From Polynucleobacter sp. MG-6-Vaara-E2 (GTDB lineage Bacteria > Pseudomonadota > Gammaproteobacteria > Burkholderiales > Burkholderiaceae), in NCBI RefSeq assembly GCF_018687695.1, contig NZ_CP061303.1, positions 868,001-932,000 of the forward strand: a stretch of 64,000 nucleotides of DNA, read 5' to 3'. The notes under the pieces are model-generated. The model made no database searches. It was given only the letters and a program-made list of their open reading frames with translations, and was not told the origin of the DNA. Below, piece by piece: positions 40,730 through 48,359 of the stretch (positions are counted from its first letter, which is position 1; every line of letters begins with the position of its first letter). The position numbers were made by a program, and so were the translations under genes.

Positions 40730-41521
40730 ATGAGCCAAATCAATCAACATCAAGACAAGATAGCGCCTTTTATTGTTCGCCTATTTCTATGGGCTTCAAT
40801 TTGGCTTCATGTTATTCGTGGGCTTTTCACCTTGTTTGTTTTCTTCCCAATTTCCAATAGGGCGAAAAAGGATGCTCATATAAAGCGGTGGTCAGAAAAA
40901 CTACTGAGTATTTTTGGTATTGAGCTCAGGGTTAAAAATTCCTCAATTCTTCCTATAAAGCCAATTTTGCTTGCATCAAATCATATTTCTTGGATGGATA
41001 TCCATGCGATTAATGCTTTTAAGCCTATACGCTTTGTAGCAAAGTCAGAAGTCGAATCATGGCCTATTTTTGGCTGGATGGCTAAGCAATTGGGAACGGT
41101 ATTTATCAAGCGTGAGAGTGCAAAGCATGCCCATCTAGTGGTTGGCAATATGGCTGAGTCTTTAAAGAAGGAGTCCATTTGCATTTTTCCTGAGGGGACT
41201 TCTACTGATGGTGAGGGCGTAAGACCTTTTAAGCCTAATTTATTCGAGTCAGCCGTAGTTTCAGATGCCCCCGTATACACCTTAGCGATTCGCTATGTTT
41301 GCAAAAATACTGGCAGGCGCTCTAATGTACCTGCTTTTATTGGAGATATGGGGCTTCTTGAATCTATGAGCAATATTCTTAAAAATCGAAATCTTGCAGT
41401 AGAGCTAACTTTTTTCCCGCCGGCAGGATCCAGCCCCATGAGTCCCACTGATAGAAAATGGCTGGCACTCCATAGTTATGAGCAAATATCTACTTACTTT
41501 GATCAGGTCAACAAGCATTAG
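40730..41521 (+). CDS. PlsC-type acyltransferase, probable lyso-ornithine lipid O-acyltransferase (OlsA-like)
   Basis: 263 aa from the ATG at 40730; a TTG at 40718 is the alternative. One membrane helix near residues 20-40 is followed by the glycerolipid acyltransferase domain: HX4D motif SNHISWMD (His85, Asp90), RFVAKSEVESWPIFGW, GTVFIKRES and FPEGTSTDGEGVRPFKPNLF (Glu155). The family includes 1-acyl-glycerol-3-phosphate acyltransferase (PlsC) and OlsA. I favour OlsA because an OlsB-like gene and Pho-controlled lipid genes lie directly opposite, but PlsC activity is possible and some OlsA enzymes have both. It is divergent from plcP. Confidence 0.78.
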   Translation: MSQINQHQDKIAPFIVRLFLWASIWLHVIRGLFTLFVFFPISNRAKKDAHIKRWSEKLLSIFGIELRVKNSSILPIKPILLASNHISWMDIHAINAFKPIRFVAKSEVESWPIFGWMAKQLGTVFIKRESAKHAHLVVGNMAESLKKESICIFPEGTSTDGEGVRPFKPNLFESAVVSDAPVYTLAIRYVCKNTGRRSNVPAFIGDMGLLESMSNILKNRNLAVELTFFPPAGSSPMSPTDRKWLALHSYEQISTYFDQVNKH

Positions 41522-41524
41522 GGA

Positions 41525-41558
41525 ATGTAATAAAAGCGTCATAACTTAGAGCGTAAAC
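41525..41558 (+). promoter_or_regulatory. Pho box and -10 of the ppk2 operon
   Basis: ATGTAAT-AAAA-GCGTCAT (41525-41542), half-sites 5/7 each, shares the decamer AAAGCGTCAT with the pstS site. Ten bp downstream is GTAAAC (41553-41558) at the -10 position. The site begins 4 bp after the stop of the OlsA-like gene. Confidence 0.65.
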
Positions 41559-41583
41559 TAGCAAAAACCCTTTGAGGATAGTT

Positions 41584-42489
41584 ATGCCCACCAAACATAA
41601 AGAAATGGCAGAGTGGTATCAGCGTGCGCAAGAAGAAATTCTTGACAGCATGGATGAAGAGCTCGAGATGGAGCTTGATGATGATCGTCTTTCTCAAGAC
41701 GGCGATTCTGGTTCACAAGTTCCACGCAATACCTATTTCAGAGAGCTCTTTAGGCTTCAGGGTGAGCTTGTCAAACTTCAAGATTGGGTTGTTGCCAATA
41801 AGGTAAAAGTAGCCGTTTTGTTTGAGGGTCGTGATTCAGCAGGTAAGGGGGGTGCAATTAAACGTATCACCCAAAGACTAAATCCCCGAGTTTGCAAAGT
41901 TGTAGCGCTACCTGCTCCAAATGAACGCGAGAAGACTCAGTGGTATTTCCAGAGATATATATCCCATTTACCTGCGGGTGGTGAAATCGTACTATTTGAT
42001 CGCAGCTGGTACAACCGAGCTGGGGTAGAGAAAGTCATGGGTTTTTGTTCTGATGCTGAGTACGAAGAATTTTTGAGAACTGTTCCAGATTTAGAGCGCA
42101 TGATGATTCGCTCCGGCATTATCCTTATCAAATACTGGTTCTCTATCTCTGATGATGAACAGTACAACCGCTTTATGATGCGCATTCATGACCCATTAAA
42201 GCAGTGGAAGCTCAGCCCTATGGACCTAGAGGCACGTCGTCTTTGGGAGCAATATACAAAGGCCAAAGAAACAATGCTAGAGCGCACTCATATTCCTGAG
42301 GCGCCATGGTGGGTAGTAGCAGCAAATGACAAGAAAAAGGCGCGCTTAAACTGTATTACGCACCTTTTAAATCAAATCCCTTATCAAGAAATCGATCACC
42401 CTGTAATTACTCTGCCCGAGCGAGTTCACAACCCAGATTATTTGCGTGGCCCAGTCCCCCCTGAGATGTACGTTCCAGAGGTTTACTAA
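41584..42489 (+). CDS. ppk2: Polyphosphate kinase 2
   Basis: 301 aa from the ATG at 41584, chosen because GAGG (41574-41577) is 6 nt upstream; a TTG at 41572 overlaps that site. It is a thymidylate-kinase-like P-loop enzyme that transfers phosphate between polyphosphate and nucleotides. Walker A is FEGRDSAGKGG (Lys88), the lid-side motif LNPRVCKVVALPAPNERE, Walker B LFDRSWYNRAGVE (Asp139). The acidic N-terminal arm (MDEELEMELDDD) is typical of class I PPK2. A Pho box lies upstream, and a CYTH-domain gene follows 44 bp downstream. Preferred nucleotide (ADP or GDP) is not visible. Confidence 0.94.
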   Translation: MPTKHKEMAEWYQRAQEEILDSMDEELEMELDDDRLSQDGDSGSQVPRNTYFRELFRLQGELVKLQDWVVANKVKVAVLFEGRDSAGKGGAIKRITQRLNPRVCKVVALPAPNEREKTQWYFQRYISHLPAGGEIVLFDRSWYNRAGVEKVMGFCSDAEYEEFLRTVPDLERMMIRSGIILIKYWFSISDDEQYNRFMMRIHDPLKQWKLSPMDLEARRLWEQYTKAKETMLERTHIPEAPWWVVAANDKKKARLNCITHLLNQIPYQEIDHPVITLPERVHNPDYLRGPVPPEMYVPEVY

Positions 42490-42533
42490 TATTTTCAGGA
42501 TGGTGATAATCTCTCCTAAAAGAAGGGATTATT

Positions 42534-43364
42534 TTGAAAAAGCTCCATCCAGCCATCACGAACCGTGAATTTAAATTACTGATTAAGCCTCAGGGCTTAG
42601 ATCGTCGTAGTCGAATTACTGCCTTAAGTGATCAGATTTTAAGGTTCTGCAAGAATAATAAGGTGGATTTTTTCCATCTTGATAATGCTTCCACTAGCCT
42701 CAGAAATATTTATTTCTTTGATACGCCAGGTCAAGACTTTCGCCAAAACAATATTATTTTGCGAGTTCGTGAGTCTCGTCAAAATGTTTGGGTTGATGAC
42801 TTTGCAGAGGTGACGCTGAAATGCAGGGCGCATGATCTTCTGCAAGCATCCAGCTTTAATCCCAGTCCTAAGAAGAAGATTAAATCGCGCATTCGATTTA
42901 AGGAAGAGATTCTACGTGGTGACCAATTGGGGACACAAAGGAAAATCTATTCAAATAATGCGATATTGGATGCGGTTCCGATTGATGACTTGTTTGTCCG
43001 AACTTTCGATAGCATTTCAAAATTTTTTCCCGATCTTGGCAAATTAGCCATTGATATGAAGACCCCCTTACGCATCGTTGGGGGTTCGACTAATAAAATT
43101 TTAGAAGCATGCTTGCCAATGGGGAATTTGGTGTTTGGAGATGGCGTTCAGGCTCACTGTGAAATTGCTATTTGGATGAAGAGCGTAGGCGACCCGATGG
43201 TTGGGGAGCTTGCTTTTTCCTACCGCGTGAACGATGAAAATAGGGCCCAATTAAAAGCGCATAAGCGTGCAGATAAATTTTTCAAAAAGCTTCAAATAGA
43301 GCTAGCGGATTGGCTCGAGATCGGAAGTACGAAAACAGCACTGGTTTATGGAAAACCAGAATGA
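42534..43364 (+). CDS. CYTH-domain-like protein
   Basis: 276 aa, TTG start supported by AAGGGA 6-7 nt upstream. Beta-strand blocks of the CYTH/triphosphate-tunnel fold are visible: the N-terminal TNREFKLLI, IILRVRESRQ, FAEVTLKCR, RIRFKEEILRG, HCEIAIWMKS and GELAFSYRV. The signature E-x-E-x-K reads N-x-E-x-K here (Asn10, Glu12, Lys14). Such proteins bind or cleave inorganic polyphosphate or triphosphates. Position directly after ppk2, and a C-terminal helix rich in Lys/Asp, support a polyphosphate-related role. The stop overlaps the next gene by 4 bp. Confidence 0.7.
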   Translation: MKKLHPAITNREFKLLIKPQGLDRRSRITALSDQILRFCKNNKVDFFHLDNASTSLRNIYFFDTPGQDFRQNNIILRVRESRQNVWVDDFAEVTLKCRAHDLLQASSFNPSPKKKIKSRIRFKEEILRGDQLGTQRKIYSNNAILDAVPIDDLFVRTFDSISKFFPDLGKLAIDMKTPLRIVGGSTNKILEACLPMGNLVFGDGVQAHCEIAIWMKSVGDPMVGELAFSYRVNDENRAQLKAHKRADKFFKKLQIELADWLEIGSTKTALVYGKPE

Positions 43365-43921
43365 TTGATCAACCATCGGTTAAGCAGCCAAAGGTTGCGC
43401 TAGTTGATTTATTCATAGAGTTTTTAATCATCGGTGCAGTGAGTTTTGGCGGAGGCATTATTGCCTATGAGCGGATATTGCTCATTCAAAAACGCAAATG
43501 GTTAAGCGTAGATGAATTTATGGGATTTCTCGCTATCAGCCAAACCATGCCTGGATTAAATTCAGTAAACCTAGCAGTGCTAGCGGGTGATCATATTCGT
43601 GGGATTTGGGGCGCATTAGTATCGACTATTGGGCTCATTCTCCCTGGATCAGCTTTCGTCATGATCATTGGGGTAGCTTATACAAACAATAACGAGCACC
43701 CATTCGCAAACCTCGTCTTGACTGGGATTGCAGCTGGTGCATGCGGATTATTAGCGGCCATTACATACCGTATCGGCGATCAACACTGGAAGCATTTTAA
43801 ATCTCTCATCATTATCGTCTGTACCTTTGGCTTAATGAGTATTGCTAAGTTTTCCTTGCCGCTAGTTCTATTAATCATGGCACCGATCTCAATTTATTTA
43901 TACAGACCAAATCGTTCATGA
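43361..43921 (+). CDS. Chromate transporter, first monodomain subunit
   Basis: 186 aa from the ATG at 43361, which overlaps the CYTH stop (ATGA); a longer reading into the CYTH gene is unlikely. About five membrane helices. Chromate-transporter motifs are FLIIGAVSFGGGIIAYERIL, ISQTMPGLNSVNLAVLAGDH and GIWGALVSTIGLILPGSAFV. It forms a two-subunit CHR transporter with the next gene (short-chain type). The family moves chromate and possibly sulfate out of the cell. Its presence in a Pho-box-led operon with ppk2 and a CYTH gene is unusual. Confidence 0.88.
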   Translation: MIDQPSVKQPKVALVDLFIEFLIIGAVSFGGGIIAYERILLIQKRKWLSVDEFMGFLAISQTMPGLNSVNLAVLAGDHIRGIWGALVSTIGLILPGSAFVMIIGVAYTNNNEHPFANLVLTGIAAGACGLLAAITYRIGDQHWKHFKSLIIIVCTFGLMSIAKFSLPLVLLIMAPISIYLYRPNRS

Positions 43922-44454
43922 TGAGTTCGCTAATACAACTCGCACTGACTTTTAGTCTTTTATCTATTCTGGCCGTTGGGGGTGGCACTGCCGTATTGCC
44001 AGAGATGCAAACGTTATTAGCTCAACAATTTCATATAGACCATACTCAATTTGTTCATATTTATAGTATTGGGCAGGTAGCTCCAGGGCCAAACATGCTG
44101 ATGGTCTTGATCATTGGCTTTAAGGTAGCGGGCTTAATCGGGGCGGGAATAGTATTAATCACCTTTTTTGTTCCCTCAAGTATTTTGTGTTTCTACGCTG
44201 GGCGTTTATGGAATCATTTTGCCGATAACCCTTGGCGCCGCTCCATTCAGGATGCGCTTGAACCTATATCCATCGGGTTAATGGCTTCAGGTGTTTATGC
44301 TGTAGCAAAGGCATCCATCAATAGTCCCATAACAGCTATATTAGGCCTTCTAGCTTTATATTTCATTCTCAAAACGAAGTTAAATCCGGTATATGTGATT
44401 CTGGGGTCAGGCGGGTTGGGATTTATTTATTTACGCTACCTTCATTTTCTTTAA
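43918..44454 (+). CDS. Chromate transporter, second monodomain subunit
   Basis: 178 aa, about five membrane helices. Family motifs are FSLLSILAVGGGTAVLPEMQ, YSIGQVAPGPNMLMVLIIGF and ITFFVPSSILCFYAGRLWNH. It is the partner half of the preceding gene, with a 4-bp overlap. Its stop overlaps the 3' end of the convergent TonB-receptor gene by 4 bp, leaving no space for a terminator. Confidence 0.88.
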   Translation: MMSSLIQLALTFSLLSILAVGGGTAVLPEMQTLLAQQFHIDHTQFVHIYSIGQVAPGPNMLMVLIIGFKVAGLIGAGIVLITFFVPSSILCFYAGRLWNHFADNPWRRSIQDALEPISIGLMASGVYAVAKASINSPITAILGLLALYFILKTKLNPVYVILGSGGLGFIYLRYLHFL

Positions 44455-46538
44455 AACGCTGCTCTAACACCAACCATCAGGCTTCTACCTGGTTGAGGGG
44501 CATAGAGCCTCACAGCCATCGGAGATGTTGCATATCGAATCTCTTCGTTCAAGAGATTTTTTAAGGCAAGATATCCAGTCCAATTGATTTTGCCTATACG
44601 CTCTGTATAGGAGAGGTTGGCGTTTAAGAGGTTATAACTTGGTACGGGACCAATTTCCCAGCTTGCTAATCGATTCTGTTGATAGCTATAGATATAAGTT
44701 GCACTGGTTAACCAACCGTCTCGTTGATGGACTAGCTCAGTACCTAGTCTAGGTGCTGGCTGAAGTGGAAGATTTCCACCGGCATTAAAGCTGCCTTGCA
44801 CTACGTCACCAAATAAGCGACCACCAAAACCAGTTTGATTCCAGTTATAGGTCAGCTCTCCCTCAATACCTCGAATGTTTGCATTAGCCTGTGAGGCTTG
44901 AACAACTGAAAAATTGTCATTATTTGTGCTGCACGAACCTGTATAAAAGCCATAGATGTAATTCGTAAATTGATTACGATACACGCTGACTTTGCTCCGA
45001 ATCAGTCCCAATGTTTTTTGAAGGCTCAACTCAACGTTATGGGATGTTTCGGTACCCAAGTTGGAGTTACCGATATCAAAAGTTGCTGTTGAATCATGTG
45101 GACCATATGAATAGAGCTCTTGGGGTGTTGGTGCTCTCTGTGAAACTGTATAAGCCAATCCCAGACCGTAACCTCGTTCAATATCCAGCATGCCACCAGC
45201 AGAGTAGGACATCAAATTAAATTGTCGGTTTTGAATGCTCGGTGGACCGTAGCTAGTTGGCTGAAATCCCTGCGAACCTGGGCTCGGAAATTGGGTGGCT
45301 GAGTTCGGGTTTTGAGCAGCATAGTTATAGCGCGAACCTAGGCTTGTCTTCAAGGCCCCATAACGTCCTTCCTCTATCCAGAACAATGCACTTGAATTCG
45401 ATTTAGTTTGCGGCACGATAGCGTAGTTATTGGTGCTCAGATCGGTGGCATTTAATGTTGAGCCAGTAATTTGCGCGCCAATGACGCCTTTTGAGCCCAG
45501 CAACTCTTTATGCGCAAGTTCAAGGCGCGCCTCAGTAGCCGTGTTGTTCCATTGCGTTGAAGCGACACCGTTGTTGGTAAATTCAGTATGTTGATAGTTG
45601 GTATTAGCGGCGCTGACCTTGATGGATGAAAAGCCATCAAATGGATCATTGGTTTGATGGGCAAAGTCATAACGATTTTGTGATTGCTGAATAAATCCAC
45701 CTTCAGCAGTAGGAATGCCGTAGTCATGATTCATGCGCTCCAAAGAAACACCGGTGTAGCCATCAGCCCTCAAAAACGATGCCCCAAGCCCAAGGCTATT
45801 CTGATTACTAAAAGAGAAAGGTAGTTTTCCACTGTATGGAACGTTGAGGGATTGGCCAGGATTAATTGCCCAGTTTGCATTAGGTCCACCTTGCTCAGCA
45901 TACCCAGGGATTTGGTAATTATTTGAATTGCTGATTGTGGAGTCAAGGTGTAATGCGAATGGACCTGCAGGCGCATCTAATTCAAGGTTACCAGTCTTGC
46001 CTTGGTTTACTGTTTCATAGCTAGTATTCATCGCTCCTGAAAGAGCATCCGGCATAGAAGTCACAATGCGATCATTGACGACGTTCACCAAGCCACCACT
46101 TGAGCCCGATCCATACATTAGCGCAGAGGCGCCACGCAGAATTTCAATCTGATGAGTGTTTTGCATAGGATTGGCAACCGCATGATCTGCTGAGATGCTA
46201 GAAACATCTCCTACCGATAAACCATTTTGCAAAATCTGAACACGTGCACCCTCTAATCCTCGCATGACAGGTCTAGAGGCGCCAGCCCCGTAGCCTGTAG
46301 CGGATACACCCAGTTCATTCGCTAGGGTTGCACCGAGGGTACCACTCAATTTGTTTTGCAGCTCATCACCAGAAAGTACTTTATTTGGCGATAAAAATCC
46401 TTGTCCGTCGTCGCGCACACCGCTAACGTTAAGTTGTAAGGAGGGTTCACTATCGCTTTGTGACCATGACAACTTGCTGAACATTGCAGCGAGCAATATC
46501 AATAGTAATTTCTGAAGAAGGTAATGCCTGTATTTCAT
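44451..46538 (-). CDS. TonB-dependent receptor, ZnuD-like
   Basis: 695 aa outer-membrane receptor. Signal peptide 1-26 (ending LSWSQS), plug domain (GVSATGYGAGASRPVMRGLE, QNGLSVGDVSSISADHAVAN, IEILRGASALMYGSGSSGGL) and a 22-strand barrel ending in a C-terminal Phe (LMVGVRAAF). The SADHA segment and general layout match ZnuD zinc receptors of Neisseria, but the His-rich external loop is missing. A ligand other than zinc is thus possible. The upstream small secreted gene (46610-46978) is a typical companion. No Zur box could be recognised in the 71 bp between them. Confidence 0.88.
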   Translation of the reverse strand: MKYRHYLLQKLLLILLAAMFSKLSWSQSDSEPSLQLNVSGVRDDGQGFLSPNKVLSGDELQNKLSGTLGATLANELGVSATGYGAGASRPVMRGLEGARVQILQNGLSVGDVSSISADHAVANPMQNTHQIEILRGASALMYGSGSSGGLVNVVNDRIVTSMPDALSGAMNTSYETVNQGKTGNLELDAPAGPFALHLDSTISNSNNYQIPGYAEQGGPNANWAINPGQSLNVPYSGKLPFSFSNQNSLGLGASFLRADGYTGVSLERMNHDYGIPTAEGGFIQQSQNRYDFAHQTNDPFDGFSSIKVSAANTNYQHTEFTNNGVASTQWNNTATEARLELAHKELLGSKGVIGAQITGSTLNATDLSTNNYAIVPQTKSNSSALFWIEEGRYGALKTSLGSRYNYAAQNPNSATQFPSPGSQGFQPTSYGPPSIQNRQFNLMSYSAGGMLDIERGYGLGLAYTVSQRAPTPQELYSYGPHDSTATFDIGNSNLGTETSHNVELSLQKTLGLIRSKVSVYRNQFTNYIYGFYTGSCSTNNDNFSVVQASQANANIRGIEGELTYNWNQTGFGGRLFGDVVQGSFNAGGNLPLQPAPRLGTELVHQRDGWLTSATYIYSYQQNRLASWEIGPVPSYNLLNANLSYTERIGKINWTGYLALKNLLNEEIRYATSPMAVRLYAPQPGRSLMVGVRAAF

Positions 46539-46609
46539 ATTTCATCCAAGATCACCAATCACGGTGATAATTAAAACGAGAGTTGCCACCAAACTGGTAG
46601 GCAGAGGTT

Positions 46610-46978
46610 TTAAAGGATGAAGCTGGGTGGAGCTCTAGACTGGTAAGCCGTTGTTGCGGCTTGTGCAATAGCGAGCTGAATATGAGATTCAGAAACAGAC
46701 CTACCAATAAGCGGGGTTAGCGTCTGCGTAGATGCATCAGGTATAAAACCAGCCAATGTTAAGGCGTCAAATAAATGGCAGGTATCAGAGCTATGACTAA
46801 ATACAGGCGCAATTTCACTCGAAGACGCCTGACTAATTGACTGCTGTTGAAATGTTGAGTGAGAAATGCTGTGGGCAAATCCAACCCAATGGGTTCCCAT
46901 CATGCAAACCATGAGCAAAACGACCGCTAGAGCGGTTTGAATTTGCTTTGTGAATTTGCTAGAAAAATAGGCAACCAT
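46610..46978 (-). CDS. Small secreted or membrane-anchored protein, DUF2946-like
   Basis: 122 aa. An N-terminal hydrophobic helix (about residues 14-32) is either a signal peptide or an anchor. It is followed by a His/Ser-rich stretch (GFAHSISHS), then the conserved-looking SSDTCHLFDALTLAGFIP, which I associate with DUF2946-type proteins found next to TonB receptors for metals. Likely periplasmic. A possible metal-binding helper for the downstream ZnuD-like receptor (71 bp away, same strand). Divergent from the tRNA-Pro gene, with which it shares a 60-bp promoter region. Confidence 0.65.
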   Translation of the reverse strand: MVAYFSSKFTKQIQTALAVVLLMVCMMGTHWVGFAHSISHSTFQQQSISQASSSEIAPVFSHSSDTCHLFDALTLAGFIPDASTQTLTPLIGRSVSESHIQLAIAQAATTAYQSRAPPSFIL

Positions 46979-46997
46979 GCGTTAAATCTTACAGGAT

Positions 46998-47027
46998 TTG
47001 CCTCGAATAGCCCTGTCGGTGTAGAAT
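46998..47027 (+). promoter_or_regulatory. Promoter of the tRNA-Pro/tRNA-Arg genes
   Basis: TTGCCT (46998-47003) and TAGAAT (47022-47027) are separated by 18 bp. Transcription would start near 47034, a few bases before the tRNA-Pro 5' end. Confidence 0.6.
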
Positions 47028-47038
47028 AGCAATTCCGT

Positions 47039-47115
47039 CGGAGTGTAGCGCAGCCTGGTAGCGCACCTGCTTTGGGAGCAGGGGGTCCAAGGTTCGAATC
47101 CTTGTACTCCGACCA
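47039..47115 (+). tRNA. tRNA-Pro (anticodon TGG)
   Basis: 77 nt including an encoded CCA. Acceptor CGGAGTG / TACTCCG (G7-T wobble), D-arm AGCGCAGCCTGGTAGCGC, anticodon loop TTTGGGA on a CCTGC/GCAGG stem giving anticodon TGG, T-arm with GGTTCGAATCC, discriminator A. It reads CCA and probably other Pro codons. Confidence 0.96.
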
Positions 47116-47157
47116 TTTTCTCATTTAGTTGTTCCAATTAGTCCCAGTGCACTCATA

Positions 47158-47234
<77 letters not shown>

Positions 47235-47286
47235 AAATCTTCAATAACCTCAGTATTAGCCTATTTTGCATTCCATTCTGCTTATA

Positions 47287-47307
47287 AAAGCCTCAAAAAG
47301 AGGCTTT
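47287..47307 (+). terminator. Terminator-like hairpin after the tRNA genes
   Basis: An 8-bp stem AAAGCCTC (47287-47294) / GAGGCTTT (47300-47307) with loop AAAAA. The T-run is short (TTTAAAAC), so efficiency is uncertain. Confidence 0.6.
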
Positions 47308-47332
47308 AAAACGCATTTTGCTTTCATAAATT

Positions 47333-47341
47333 TGCTATAAA
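47333..47341 (+). promoter_or_regulatory. Extended -10 element of the amino-acid ABC operon
   Basis: TGCTATAAA (47333-47341) is an extended -10 (TG-n-TATAAA). No good -35 lies 17 bp upstream (GCATTT). Transcription would start near 47348, leaving a leader of about 48 nt before the substrate-binding gene. Confidence 0.45.
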
Positions 47342-47395
47342 TGCAGATGTGGCTATTTTGCTAGATAAATATAGAAGTAAAAACAGGAGAAGACG

Positions 47396-48307
47396 ATGAA
47401 GAGCAAATCTTTGATGAAGGCTGGCCTAGTAGCTGGACTATTTATTAGCGCTGTCAGCGTACATGCTGCAAGCGCAACGATGGATAAGATCAAATCAACT
47501 GGTGCTGTCACCATGGGCGTTCGTGAATCATCCATTCCAATGTCTTACACAACTGGTGATAGCCGTTTTGATGGTTATCACGTTGAAATTTGCCGCATGA
47601 TTTTGGGTGATATCAAAGACAAGCTTGGTATGAATACCTTGCGTATTAACTATCAGCCAGTCACTTCCCAAAACCGTGTTCCTTTAGTTCAAAACGGTAC
47701 TGTTGATATTGAGTGCGGTACAACCACTAACAACACTGCTCGTGCAAAAGATGTTGGCTTTGCCAATACTTTGTATGTTGAGGAAGTACGCATTGCTGTT
47801 AAAGCAAATTCAGGTATTAAATCTATTGCTGACTTGAACGGCAAAAAGGTTGCTACAACAACCGGTACAACTTCTGTTCAATTGCTCCGCAAACATGAAA
47901 GAGCTAATGGCGTGAACTTTGATGAAGTCTTTGGTAAAGATCATGCTGACAGCTTCCTATTGCTTGAGTCTGGACGTGCCGATGCCTTTGTGATGGATGG
48001 TTCCATCTTGGCAGGCAATATTGCTAACTCTAAAAATCCAAAAGATTACAAGATTGTTGGTGAAGTATTGAGCACAGAACCAATCGCTATCATGGTTCGT
48101 AAAGATGATCCAGAATTTAAAGCTGCTGTAAATGCTGCGATTGCTAAGATTGTTGCCAACGGCAAAATGCCTGGCTTGTGGAACAAATGGTTCTTGTCGC
48201 CAATTCCACCAAAAAATATTGTCGTTGGTCTTGAGTTATCTCCAGCAACTAAAAATGCATGGGCAAACTTAAACGATAAACCTGCGGAGGACTACAACAA
48301 GAAGTAA
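47396..48307 (+). CDS. gltI: Glutamate/aspartate ABC transporter substrate-binding protein
   Basis: 303 aa with a signal peptide (cleaved after VHAAS region, about residue 24). Family 3 solute-binding protein for acidic amino acids in the periplasm. The segments TGDSRFDGYHVEICRMI, QNGTVDIECGTTTNNTARAK and GKKVATTTGTTSVQLLRKHE match GltI/AatJ-type glutamate-aspartate binders; the last is the ligand-binding TTGTTS loop. A strong ribosome site (GGAG) lies before the ATG. The permease and ATPase genes follow in the order I-J-K-L. Confidence 0.93.
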   Translation: MKSKSLMKAGLVAGLFISAVSVHAASATMDKIKSTGAVTMGVRESSIPMSYTTGDSRFDGYHVEICRMILGDIKDKLGMNTLRINYQPVTSQNRVPLVQNGTVDIECGTTTNNTARAKDVGFANTLYVEEVRIAVKANSGIKSIADLNGKKVATTTGTTSVQLLRKHERANGVNFDEVFGKDHADSFLLLESGRADAFVMDGSILAGNIANSKNPKDYKIVGEVLSTEPIAIMVRKDDPEFKAAVNAAIAKIVANGKMPGLWNKWFLSPIPPKNIVVGLELSPATKNAWANLNDKPAEDYNKK

Positions 48308-48359
48308 TTCTGATCGCTCATTCAGCTTTTAATAAGTCAATATCAATGCGATTGGATTT

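Noticed and set aside
43310..43360. Extended N-terminus for the first chromate-transporter subunit
   Set aside because: The extra 17 codons overlap the CYTH gene and do not resemble the family; the ATGA overlap at 43361 gives a normal coupled start.
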